From Termitomyces sp. T153 (Eukaryota; Basidiomycota; Agaricomycetes; Agaricales; Lyophyllaceae): 64,000 nucleotides of DNA. The DNA lies in contig JACKQL020000064.1 in assembly GCA_018296165.2 (NCBI GenBank), positions 236,637 to 300,636 on the forward strand, written 5' to 3'. The notes under the pieces were generated by a model, which had not been told where the DNA came from, ran no database searches, and was given only the letters and a program-made list of their open reading frames with translations. This document shows positions 20,971 to 31,982 of the stretch, piece after piece. Made by a program: the position numbers and the translations under genes. Every line of letters begins with the position of its first letter. The first letter of the stretch is position 1.

Positions 20971-23900
20971 AAGGAATGAGTAAATGGAAACATGCAGGAG
21001 TTGCTTGTGGGAGTTGAATCCCTGATGAATCCAGAGGTGGGAGTTAAACCCACTAATGCTGTCTGTTGTCAACTAGTTCTAGGGTTATCAGGGCTTGGCA
21101 GAGCATTGCAGGTGGGGTTCCCAGAGTTTAGCAGGGGTGCTGAGGGATTCTGGGGGGCTCTTCTAGGGGGGTCAGACCAAGGTCGAGGTGAGTGTCCTCA
21201 GGTCTGGAATTATGTCAAGTGCTTGTGGTTGGGCTTAAGGGCAGATCTCTGGACTTTGAGTGTGCTTGGTGGTGGCTTTTGGCTTTTGTTCCAATGTGGC
21301 TAGCAGAGGGGGTGGGGGTTTTCAGGCAACTTTGATTTTGCTCTGACATAGCTGGAGGAGGGAGTGGAGGTCCCTTTTGATGACAGTGGAGGTGACAGAG
21401 TTATAGGGGATTCCTTGGCAGTTTAGCAGTGGGGCTCCAGAATTAGGGTTGCCATTGCAGTAGACTTGACAGAAAACTATTTTACATGCCAGCTATGCTG
21501 TTGGGTGGATTAGTGTAGGGGTGGAGATATTTTCTTGAAGTTGGGTTTGCTCATTCTTGCAATCCATTGACCTCCAAGTGTGTGGGGTTGAGTGGATGAC
21601 TCCAAGGGCAAGGGGTGTTTAGAGGCTTTTATTTAACTGGAGGCATGCTTGCATAGGCATTTGTCAAACTCTGGAGTATTGTGTTTTGTTGGGGGTGTGT
21701 TTGGTTAGGCATTTGCTGTGCTCTGGAGTATCATGTTTTGTGCCTAGTTGGGGTTTTGCTGCACTCCAGAGTATTGGTGGAGAGTTGTGCTTAGTTGGGG
21801 TTTGCAAATTCTGGGTCAGCTACATGACATTCCTTCTTGTTCCTGGCCATAGGTAAGTCCAGAGATGGGCAGGGGAGTCTTATGTGTTTCTGGCATGTTT
21901 GGAGCTTGGAGTGCTGCTGGAGCTTGTTGGGATGAGTGTGTTCTAAGTCCAGGGCATGGGTTCATCCTTCTTGGAGTAGGAGTTGTTAGTCTAGAGGTGG
22001 CATAGAGGTTGGTGGGTGAATAATCCTTCTTGGCAGAGTTGCTTTTAGTGCAAGGGAGGGTTTTGGGGTTGTCATTCCATGGGTTGTTCTTCTTGGGAGT
22101 TGCAGAGGTGACATCCATGGGCAGGTTGGCTGCTGGCTCACTAGCAGAGTTGCATCAAGAATTGTACTGGGGAGTTCAATGTTATATTGAAGGTCCAGCA
22201 GCAGTTTTGTCCCTTCCCAGGGTGGAGCCAGTGGACTGGAGGTGGTACAAGGGTGGGTGGAGTGTGGACTCACTAGTAGAGCTCTTCTGGGTTTGGTGGG
22301 GCATGGGTGGGGTTAGTCTGAGGGTGAGCTTGGAGTTTTATGTCTTCTTCCAGAGTAGGAGCCAATGGTCTGAGGTTGGCATAGAGGCTAGTTGGTTGAC
22401 TTGAGAGGTGGTGCAGAGCAGGAGAAAAGAGTCCAAGGATGTGATTTGTTGATCCATTCTTCCCAGCACACAAACCAGGAGTCCAGAGGTAATGTAAGGA
22501 TTGAGTTGGGGGTTTGGCTCATTGGCAGGGTTGTGGCAGAGGTCAGGCTGGGCAGGGAGAAAGGGTCCAGAGTGGGGTTTTCCTTCTTCTTTGCATCAGC
22601 ATAACATGCAAATGTTTGACAGAAGCTACTACTGAGTGATGGGGTTGTTGAGTAAGTGGCAGAGGTCTCTGGAGTTATGTTTGGATGTGGTGGGTGCATT
22701 CTGATTGCTCTCTGAGAGCTTGGGTGGGTCAGACTGTTGCCCAGGCATGTCAAGGCATTGTTTGTGTTGGAGAGTGGTCATCCACAAATGCTAGAGGATC
22801 ACAGGGAAGTTGGTTGCACAAGAACATCACTCAAGACTCTCAGGGAGTCATGGCAGGGGTGGGGGCAATCTTCCATTCATGCTCTGGAGCAGTCCTGGAG
22901 GTTGTTGTAGGTGGAGCAGAGGTAGATCTTAGCACTGTGAGGTGATCAACAAGGTTTCTGATTAGGGAAAAGGGGTACTGCTTCTTTTGGAGGGCATTGT
23001 TGATCCCCTGATTGTTGAAATGGAGACAGAGAAGCCATTCATTCTTCTGGGCATCTGAGTTGATCTCTGGCAGATGTGGTTGGATCACATGGTGCATTGC
23101 CAAGTGTGGGGAGAGCTACTTTGGGTGTCCAGAATTTGTTCTTTTGCTGGGTAATTGACTTTGTTGGAGATGTGAGGAGGACAATGGTGGAGGTTGTGAC
23201 TCCAGTGGCAGAGGTCAGGCATGCAACATCCTTACTTGTTAGCAGGTGAAAATGGTGGTGGCATTTTGTTCAGTGTCAATTTGGAGTGGGTAGTGGTGGA
23301 TATAACTTTTCTTTTGGAGAATACATCAGCAAAATTAGGACACTCCAGAGAAACTACTTTACATGGGATTTGTTCCTCTGTTACCCCAGCAGTGTGGTTC
23401 TTGTTTGTAGACATTTTTTCTGGCAAGGGTGGATGGGTTTGGAATTGATAGTCAGATTTTTGAGCTTGCAGAGTGCATGCTATGGGGAAGTCATTGACAG
23501 GTTGGTGTTGGAGGCTCCCTAAATGGATGTCAGAGTCAAAATAGGGGTTCTGGAGCTGTGTTACCAGGGTCTGGAGTTGTGGGGAGGGGTGTCCAAGGTT
23601 GCCTGGAGCTATGGGTTGAGGTGCCTTGGGCCTTTCTTCAAGGGTTTTCAAAGTTATTGGGGGTTTTCAAATTGCTTTGGCAGGGGGGGAACCTCCAAGG
23701 GGTGCTTGGGAGTGTATTCTTTGTTATTGAGGCTTTGGAATTTGAGACAGTTGGGTGTGGGGTTTGTGATGGAGTCCCAGAGGTGATAGTGGACTTCTTT
23801 GCTTCCTTTGGAGAACATGTCAGCAAGTTTGTGATACTATAGGGGAACTACTTCATATAAAATTCTCTTTTTTCTATAGTCCATTCCAGCAGGCTGACTG

Positions 23901-25190
23901 CTTCACTGGGGTGTTCCTTTTTGCATAGTTTGGTAGTTGAAGGATGGAAGTCCCATCTGGTGAAGTACATGCAGAGGGAGGCAGTGTTGAGCATTTTGAT
24001 GTTGGGGGCTCTGGGTTGATTTGGAGGGGGTGTCAAAGTAGTGGTGGAGGGGTCCAGAGTTGCCCAGCATTGTAAGTCAAGGTGCCATGGTTCTTGAGTC
24101 AACTTCTGGATTTGTTGGAGGTGCCTTTGAGGTGCATTTTAAGAAGGTTGGGGTGGAGGTGCATCTTCCTTTCTTTCTTGACCACTCTGAGGCTTGGGAG
24201 TTCTTTTGTCTTGCTTCAGAGTTGCTGGAGTTGGGTCAGAGGTGTTAGGGCCCTAGGGGACTGGAGGGGGGTAGAGGAGGTTGTATCCATGCTTGGAGAC
24301 TTTGTTGTGGAGTTTGTCCAGTCAAATATTGGGGGGGTCAACAGCCAGTTAACCAAAGGGTCCTAGCTGATTTTCAGAGGCTGGTTCTGGGGTTGGGGGC
24401 AGAGCAACTGGCCTTGGAATCTTGATTTATTCTTGGAGGGGGGGGGTTGCTGAGTCAGGGTTTGATTTCCAATGATGGTGGGGCTTGCTTTGGAGGGTTG
24501 ACATCCTTGGAGTTGGGTGGGAGTGTGGCATGGAAGTTGGAGGGTTCAGTGTTGAAGTGTCAGAGATTTGCTCTTTTGATGTGGGTGAGGAGGAGGGGCA
24601 CTGTCTGAGGGTTGTTGAGTCAGACATTAGTGACATGTGAATCTTTTGATGGAGCTGCAAGGTGTGGCTAGTGGGTCCAGAGGTGGGGGGATTAGGGGTG
24701 TGTGGTTGGAGGTCTTGTCATGGTTTGTTGGCAGGGGTAGGGACTTATTCTTATGCAGCAAGTGATTGTCTCCAGTGGAGCATTGTTATGGTTGGAAAGG
24801 TAATGTGGATGGGATGCTGGAGGAGTTGTTGAGCAATAGATTGATTTATCATTGAGGTGGGTCAAAGACTGGGTTGGGGGTGTCATGATTGACCTTCAGT
24901 AGGAGGCAGAGATAGTGGAGGAGGTGTGGGAGTTGTGGATGAGAGTGGTGCAGGAATAATGAGATTGAGGTTGAGCAGGGAGAGTGTCCATGGAGAGAGC
25001 TTTTGTGTGGGAGAGTGACCAGAGTGGAGGGGACATTTGGTGTTGGATCCATGATTCAATGTGCCTTGGCAAATTGGGCAAGGCAAAACAAATCATAGTG
25101 AGTCTTAGGCATGGGCTGACCATAGACATCAAGAGTTCCAACAGAAGTATGTGCAGAGTTAATTGCAGACATCACAAGTGGGGTAAGGAA
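20971..25190 (-). pseudogene. L3 gag-pol, heavily eroded
   Basis: Recognisable islands only. Reading right to left, the gag start lies near 25170 (MSAINSAHTSVGTLDVYGQP). An RT island lies at 22840-23103 (LQKKQYPFSLIRNLVDHL...APEHEWK, matching [16 protein letters not shown]...GHEWK in L4). Plus-strand blocks near 23290-23350 and 23770-23850 match the protease-RT linker. Integrase/chromodomain traces near 21050-22400 are too deleted to translate. The region 20971-21060 matches L4 around 33800-33890, which anchors its orientation. Confidence 0.55.
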
Positions 25191-25191
25191 G

Positions 25192-25204
25192 AGTCTTGAT
25201 ATTA
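25192..25204 (-). promoter_or_regulatory. Self-priming primer-binding site of L3
   Basis: Minus strand TAATATCAAGACT, next to the 5' LTR, is the exact 13-nt complement of AGTCTTGATATTA starting at 25886 in the LTR. Confidence 0.7.
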
Positions 25205-26371
25205 TGTTGGGTTCTGCTGACCATAGGGGCTCAGCTACACTGGGCAAATCCTCACTAGGCAGACATGATTCCCTGCACTGATAACTGAGCACTCAGAGAG
25301 GGTCTAAGCATGGGGGGCATGTGAAGACAATCAATGGAGAGTGATCTGAACAAGTCCGGGGTGGTCTGGAGGAGTCTAGGACAGGTTGAGGGGAAAGGGT
25401 TGGACTTGATGGAGGTGTCAGATACTGGTCCAGAAGTGAGTATTAGAGGTGTAGGGCAAATGGAGGCAATGCAAGTAGTAGGAGCAGGGCCAGAGTTTGA
25501 TGGAGGATCAACAGAGGTTGATAGCTTTTGGAGCTGAGCAAATAGCAAGGTCTGGAGTTGGTTTAAAGAGTGTTTGAGTTTGTAATTGTAAGTGCGGAGT
25601 TTGTAAGGTGTTGTAGTTGAAAGGACTTGAGCACAGTAATAGAAACAGAGTCAGACAAGACAAGATGGAGTTGAGACAAGATTGAGACAGGAATGAAAAT
25701 AGATTTGAGTGGAGATATGAAATGATAACAAGAACAATAATGGAAATAGAGATGAGGCAAGACTGGGAGACTGAGATAAGGCTGGGAGACAGAGAGAAGA
25801 GGAAATGTAATATAGAACACAAAGCACAAGGCAGAAACAATCAGAAACACATCAGGCAAGGCAGGTAGGTAGGTAATATCAAGACTAGAGTACAAGGAGC
25901 TACTCTACAACTTATATACTAACTACTGGAGAGTTGGGGGACAGCAGGTGTGATGGCAGGGCTTGATGGAGTTGTGTGGAATCAACAGGTGTCAGTTGTG
26001 ATCAGGGGATGGGCTGCAGTGATATTCTGATGGGATCAGTTGAGGATGTGGGCTGTTTTGGAATTGTCATGATGCTCCAGGGTTGGTTGGGCAGACTATG
26101 GGGAGGAGTTGGTGATGTGTGGCAGAGTCAGGAACAACAGGGGAAGGTTCCAGGAACTCAGGGTGGTCAAGAGAAGCATCAACAGCTGCAGAGAAGGCAT
26201 CAGAGTTAGCCAGGGGGCCATCAGGGTTTGCTGGAGAAGTGTCAGAGTTACCTGGGGTGGGTGCTGAGGGTGTACAATGATTGGGGGAGTTTGACAGGGC
26301 ATTGAGAGAAACTCCAGGTAAGCAAGCAGGTTGGTAATGATGTTTGGGGGTTCAGGGAGTGGGTTGTGACA
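25205..26371 (-). repeat. 5' LTR of L3
   Basis: 1167 bp. The plus strand begins TGTTGGG (one change from TGTCAGG) and ends GGGTTGTGACA. In element sense TATATAA is at 25918-25912 and the transcript start AGTCTTGATATTA at 25886, 32 nt downstream. Confidence 0.8.
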
Positions 26372-26885
26372 GATAAGTCCTTGAAGAGCTAACATTACCT
26401 TAGCAGTGTTGCTAGCTCTAGCAACTGCCAGAGCACTTACTGTCATTCCTGCCACCAAATCTTCCATTAAAAACTCCAATGAAGAGTCAATTAGAGCCTA
26501 GCTAAATCATAAAATTTGTTGCTAATGGAGTAAATGAAAAACTTACAAAGTGTACATTGAATGGGCAAATCCAATCTTCCCCTTTGTATTTCTCATAGAG
26601 CTAGTGACACTCCTCTTTGACCATTGCCAACTCAGACCACTCAACTCCACTCCCTGCAGTCTTGAACCATTGGAGCCAAGTCTGGAACATAGTGGTCACC
26701 ACCAAATGAGGATCCTTTGCCAAGGATGCATGGGCCACAGTGAGCAAGCAGTCAACCCAATCAAGGAAAGTGTGGGCCATCATAACTTTTTTGAACTGGG
26801 AAGCAAGGTTGGAAGACATAGCAATAGGATCAAGATTGTAGGAGAGGAGATAAGAACAAAAGCAGGGAGTGTTGATGAAGTTCAA
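26372..26885 (-). pseudogene. Unrecognised gene fragment with one intron
   Basis: The minus strand from 26885 reads ASQFKKVMMAHTFLDWVDCL, then KDPHLVVTTMFQTWLQWFKT, then WSELAMVKEECH, a TAG stop, and LYEKYKGEDWICPFNVHF. A GTAAGT donor follows near 26545 and, after an intron of about 49 bp, ALIDSSLEFLMEDLVAG...VARASNTAKVMLALQ. The fragment is cut at 26371 by the L3 LTR. I recognise no family. The Trp-rich helical reading and clean splice signals suggest a real former gene. Confidence 0.4.
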
Positions 26886-26996
26886 GTGAAATTGCTAGTG
26901 CTTTTATTTTCACTAATCTAGGTGTATGGACCAAGCAAACAATCATGAGACTTTGGGTTGATTGAGGACAGTCAAAGTTTCAGTATAGGAGAGGGA

Positions 26997-28151
26997 TGAT
27001 AAGACCCACTTGTTGCTAAGCACCATTTTTGGCATTTTGGACTGGACAGCAGCTGACTATTTTGACATGGCACAAGTCACAACACTCAGCATGTAAGGCC
27101 TAGCCCCAAGGTCTGGATTGATGTAGCCTTTGCATGGGATTTTAGTGACCATGAGACTTATCAATCATGAGCAATATTATGTGGAGTCTGGACTTTGGGT
27201 CTAGAATGACAAGGCTGAGACCTTTCTTAGCATCAATTGCTAGTGACTTTCCTGGCAGCAATACAGCCTCACCAAAAATGGACATATTGACAGTCATGTG
27301 ATTTCTTACTTATCATTTTTCTCATTGAGCTTACAAACATATTTGAATGGTGTTTACACTTCAGGTATTGACATTGGACTTGCTCTTTTCTTGAGATTTA
27401 TTGCCCTTTACACATCACATTGACTTTGCTCATATTTTCACTTAGTTACAGATTGATGCTTCATATGTATCATAAAAACTTTGGCAGATGCCATTGCTGA
27501 CTGTGACTATTAGTAACTTTCCCATACTATACTCATGAACAGTATAAATACTGTACAGCAGAACCACTGTACAATCATCAAACTATCATTAAACAAACAG
27601 AGTACAGTTCCCCCTTCTCTCTCTCTAAGCTTATCAGCTTGAGATTTCACTTTGTTTCTATTGCTCACTCTCTCTCTCACTCTCTTTTGACAACAACTTA
27701 GTGACAAGTCTTGCTGACCTTGTCTTCAACTTTGTATGGCACCACTGTGGGTGTCCTTAGCATAATTTTTGACTCAGCAATGCTAGCAACTATGGCTAGC
27801 AACTAGTTTTGCATTCATCCTCTATCCAGTTTCTTTATCATCACTCCCCCATTTCATTCCCAACTCCCCTTTTACTGCTTAAGTTCACTCCTCCTTAGTG
27901 ACTCTTTTGCCTTCATTTGTTTTTCTCTTTCTCTTATTAGTGACCCTTCATTACCATCTAGTGACTCAGGCTAGCAATAGTGACTCTTTCCACTTTGCAC
28001 CTCATATACTCATTCACTCTAGTTCTCTGGGATGGTTACTGACTTGCCCTCATCTATTAACTTCCTAGTGCTAGCTACCCTATTTAGTGATTAGTGTTAG
28101 GTCCTCTCTTTAAATTTCCTGCATGGCACTAGGCAGCATAGGAGCACATCA
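26997..28151 (+). repeat. H1: solo LTR-like element (TGAT...ATCA)
   Basis: Starts TGATAAGACCCACTTGTTGC and ends GGCAGCATAGGAGCACATCA, and has a TATAAATA box at 27543-27550. Both ends recur in the 111-bp copy at 49840. No coding domain lies inside. Flanking bases (AGGGA / CCAAG) do not form a target duplication, and the right side joins a family-L LTR fragment. Superfamily not determinable. Confidence 0.5.
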
Positions 28152-28640
28152 CCAAGTGTAGGGCAAGGTCTGGAGTTGTCATAAGAATGTTTGAAGGTGC
28201 ATGCACAGAGTTTGTAATGATATCAGAGATGACAGGAACTTAAAAATGGTAAAGGAAACCAAGACAGTTGAGACAAGACAAAGGCAAGACAAGATGGAAT
28301 TGAGAAAGAGATAGATTCAAGACTAGAAACTAAAAACAGAGACAAAACAGAGAGAAAATGAGACACCAGTAACTAGTTAATGTAATATCAAGACTAAGGT
28401 AGTAAATGTTATCCTACATCTTATATACTAACTACTGCACCTTCCTTTGGAGTTGAGGACATGATAGCAGGGCTTGTTGGAGCCAGGTGAGGTTGATGGG
28501 TGTTGATTCTGATCAAAGGGTGGGCCATAGTGATATTCTGATGGGGACACAGTCCATCCCATAGTCATTGGGGACACAGACTGTCCCATAGTCATTGGGA
28601 AACTCCAGAGTGGTCATGTAGGTTGTGGGGGTAGTCTAGT
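28152..28640 (-). repeat. Family-L LTR fragment
   Basis: Carries the GTCTGGAGTTGT...GTTTGAAGGT block, the GAGACAAGACAAAG purine block, TAATATCAAGACT (about 28383-28395) and CTTATATACTAACTACT, all in family-L order. Both LTR ends are missing. Confidence 0.65.
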
Positions 28641-28681
28641 AATGTATGTCTGTGCCAGGAGAAGTGTTAGAGAGGCTTGGG

Positions 28682-29029
28682 TGTCAAGGGAATTCCATTT
28701 CTGACCTCCACAACCTATTCCAATGTCTCTGCAGCTTGTTCAACATCTCTGAGGCTCATTTCAGAACTGCAGAGTTCTCTGTTCTACCTCACCAATCATT
28801 GTCCTAGGATTAGGACTAGCTCTGGCCTGCTGTACAGTAGTTCCCATGCCTCTGCCATCTGCTGATGTGCTGTGCCCAGAAATGGGAATCCTTAGACTTA
28901 TTCTCTTTGGATTCCCCTCTGCTAGGTGATTAGTTACTGATTGTATCATTGTCTACTTGCTAATATACTTTGGAGTCCCTTCTGCTAGCTGCATGACTCT
29001 GATATGCCACCCCAGAGGTTGCTCTTACA
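28682..29029 (+). repeat. 5' LTR of S2
   Basis: 348 bp, TGTCAAGGGAATTCC...GCTCTTACA. Contains AGACTTATTCT at 28894-28904, one change from the AGACTTGTTCT of other S LTRs. Confidence 0.75.
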
Positions 29030-29031
29030 GC

Positions 29032-29042
29032 AGAACAAGTCT
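29032..29042 (+). promoter_or_regulatory. Probable self-priming primer-binding site of S2
   Basis: AGAACAAGTCT, two bases after the LTR, is an 11-nt complement of AGACTTGTTCT found in the S LTRs (46676 and 1519 copies). No obvious TATA box precedes that motif, so this is weaker than in families L and T. Confidence 0.5.
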
Positions 29043-29201
29043 CCTAAAACTGGTCTGGAAGCCCCTCATAGCTGCCAGGAACCTCTGAACCACTATCTGT
29101 CACCTCTACACTAGGATTAAGTACTGTAGAGTTCTATGTCTCAGCTTGCCAATCCAGACACACCCTCAGAGGCCCTGGCTCCACAGGATGAAGCCTGGAC
29201 C

Positions 29202-30025
29202 TGTCACAATCCATTCTCAGAACCCTGGACCTCATTTTCAGCCACCTTGCTTCCTTGGAGTTCACCCCCATCATCCCCTTCAACTTCTCCAACCTTTGCC
29301 CACCCATGGCACCCACTCCAGGTAACTCCAACCCTTCCACAGCAAACCCTGACAGCCTCCTGGCCAACTCTGATGCCTTCCCTGCAGCTGTCAACACTTC
29401 TTCTGACTCTTCTGAGCCCCTGAGACCCTCCCCCACTGTTTCTGACTCTGGCATATGTTACCAACTCATCTCTCTAGTTTGCCCAACCAACCCCAGAGCA
29501 TCATGATGACTCCAGGATGGCCTGCATCCTCAATTGATCCCATCAGAATATCTGTGTTACATTTACCTTTACTCTCAGTCTCCCAGTCTTGTCTTGTCTC
29601 CATTTCCATTATTGTCTTGTTATCAGTTCATATCTCTGCTTGAATCTATTTTTGTTCTTGTTTCAATCTCATCTTGACTCCATCTTGTCTTCTTTGACTC
29701 CATTTCCATTATTGTGTTCAAGTCCTTTCAACCTTAACACCTTTACAAACTCTGTGCTTACAATTATAAACTTCAAACACTCTGTAAACCAACTCCAGAC
29801 CTCACTATTTGCTTGGCCCCAAAGCCCATCAACATCTCTTGATCTTCCATTAAGCTCCAGCTCCACTCCCATCACTTGCATAGCCTCTACTTACTCCACA
29901 CATCCAATACTTGCTTCCAAACTTGTACCTGACCACTCCATCAAGTCCAACCCTTTCCCCACAACTTGTCCTAGACTTCTCTGGACTACTCCAGACTTGT
30001 TTGGATCACTCCCTCTTGCTTAACC
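29202..30025 (+). repeat. Family-L LTR fragment, opposite orientation to L3/L4
   Basis: Starts TGTCACAATCC (element-sense start of family-L LTRs) and runs through the SDAFPAAVNTSSDSSEPL-encoding segment to the GGATCACTCCCTCTTGC block. It lies within the S2 leader and lacks its 3' end. Confidence 0.6.
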
Positions 30026-30052
30026 TCACAAGTCTTCAATGACTCATTCTAG

Positions 30053-30631
30053 GCTCTGGTGGAGCAGGCCACTTACCCCAATGGCCTCCAAATATGCCTT
30101 ACCTTCTAGGATGGCCTGCACCCCATGCTGGTGGAACACATTGACAATCTTGTGGAGGGTTGCTCAGATGATGAAAAGATTGCATTATGGTACAAGGTGG
30201 CCCAGGACCAGTGGGAACTCATAGAGATCCAGAGGAAGCTCTGCTGCCCACATTCCATGCAGCACCCAGCTCTGATCACCAATTTCCACTATCCCATATC
30301 TGCTTACCCAATGCTAGCCTTTACTCTGGCCACCACTGCAACATGCCCCCTGCTGCTGAGTATTCCCATGGATGTGGATGTGGCCAGAAAACTCTGTGCC
30401 ATGTCACCACTGTGCCAGAGATGCCAGAAGCCTAGGCACTTTGCATGGCACTGCCCCTTGGGTCTGGAGGTACATTACCTTTCTACAGTGGAGCAGAAGG
30501 AACTCCTCCTGCAGCTGTTGGCCACAAAGGATGCCACCAGAGCTCCATTGCCAGATAAGCCTACACCAGAGTTGGCCCCAGAGGAGATCAGCATGCATAT
30601 GTCACCTCTGGAGCTGGAGGAGGATTTTTAG
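30053..30631 (+). pseudogene. S2 gag C-terminal half with zinc knuckle
   Basis: Reads LVEHIDNLVEGCSDDEKIAL, then the zinc knuckle CQRCQKPRHFAWHC (CX2CX4HX4C, intact), then an acidic tail ending ELEEDF and stop at 30631. The zinc knuckle binds element RNA during packaging. A stop precedes DGLHPM near 30110. The same ELEEDF-stop end occurs in S3 (47274), so gag ends here and protease lies further on in a separate frame. Confidence 0.75.
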
Positions 30632-30825
30632 TTGAGTGATGAATGAGGTGTATGCCTCTGTTATTGGGTAGGTTCTCATGTCTGTTGAAGAAAATGAACT
30701 TGCCTTTTTTGCCATCCTTTGTTCTGGGACAGAAGAACCTCAACATTCTCCTCCAGATATACAAATACCAACTCTGGAGTTCTAACCAAGCTCCCTGACA
30801 CCTCCTAGGGTCTGCCAGCACTGCC

Positions 30826-31773
30826 TGTCAGGTTCCGCTGATGACGGGGGCTCAGCTACATTGGCAAGTCCTTACTAGGTGGATGCAATGTCCTGCGCTT
30901 ATAACCAAGCATCTGGTATTGGCATGGAGGGACTTGTGAGGGGGAGCTAGGGGGTGGTCCAAGCAAGTCCAGAGTGGCTCGGGGGCATCTAAGACCAAGT
31001 ATACTAGTTGTCAAACCTGAACAGGCACTGGAACAAGTTTGTGGGTGTGCAAATAGAATGCAGGGTAAGTGGAGGCTTTGCAGTTGATGGGGGCAAAGCC
31101 AGAGTTTGACGGGAGATCACTAAGGCGTGAGGGGTTCCTGGGTCAAGCAGGAGTGAGGTCTGGGGTTGTTGTAGGAATGTTTGGGTCGTAGCGCATGTGC
31201 GGAGTTCGTACTGTTGTTGGAGATGAAAGGAACTTAGGAAGACAAAGGAACTGTACATAGTCAAGACGAGGCAGAGACAAGGCGAGACAAGACAGAGAAC
31301 AGAGATAGATTTGAAACTAAAAATAGGGACAGTGATGAGACAAAAGACAAGACATAGGAAACCGGTAAATGCAATATCAAGACTAAAGTACTAGGGGTTC
31401 CTCTACAACTTATATACCTACTACTGAGCAGCTCCAGAGGGCAGAAGATATGGTGGTGGGCTGGACGGAACTGCGCAGAGTCAACGGTTGTTGGGTGCAA
31501 TCTTGGAGCAGGCTGCAGTGACATTCTGATGGGATCAGTTGGAAAGCGGATCATCCCAGGGTCGGGGAAAGTCTCGGGAGTCCAGGGGAATTCAGGGGAT
31601 GCATCAACTGCTGTGGAGAAGGCGTCGGAGTTGATTAAGGAGCCGTCGGGGTCTGCCAAGGAAGTGTTGGAGTTGCCCGAAGTGGGCGTGGAGGGTGGGC
31701 AAGGGTTGGGGAGTTTGGCAAAGCATTGGGGGGGCTGGAGGTGGTGTTGGGGTCTAGGGAGTGGGTTGTGACA
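30826..31773 (-). repeat. 3' LTR of L4
   Basis: 948 bp, TGTCAGGTTCCGC...TTGTGACA on the plus strand. In the first ~200 bp I count about 20 differences from the 5' LTR, all transitions. Confidence 0.9.
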
Positions 31774-31787
31774 TCACTCCCCCTTCA
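31774..31787 (-). promoter_or_regulatory. Polypurine tract of L4
   Basis: Minus strand TGAAGGGGGAGTGA immediately precedes the 3' LTR start TGTCACAACC. Confidence 0.8.
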
Positions 31788-31982
31788 GCGTTGAGACCCT
31801 CGAGACGTGGGGTACAGTTCAGGGATTGGTGGGGCATGGGAATCAAAGTCAAGCAATATTGATCAGACCGCAGTAGTGGTGGCAGCATGGGGAATGAAGT
31901 CAAAGCATGGCTGCCATTCAGGGGGTTCTTTCCTAGTCATTGAAAAGGATCAGACATACTCTGGGGTTCCCAAACTTTTCCA

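Larger units (their letters stand above)
17033..26371 (-). mobile_element. L3: eroded family-L chromovirus, interrupted by T1
   Basis: Left boundary TGTCAGG at 17033; right boundary TGACA at 26371. The order is truncated 3' LTR, antisense cargo gene (17286-18965), T1 insertion, degraded pol and gag on the minus strand, primer-binding site, 5' LTR. Flanks AAAGC (left) and GATAA (right) do not match, so any original target duplication is lost. Many short deletions shrink the pol-gag part to ~4.2 kb, against ~7 kb in L4. Confidence 0.75.

Noticed and set aside
17033..26371. Target duplication for L3
   Set aside because: Flanks AAAGC and GATAA do not match; the left LTR is almost wholly deleted, so its boundary cannot be trusted.
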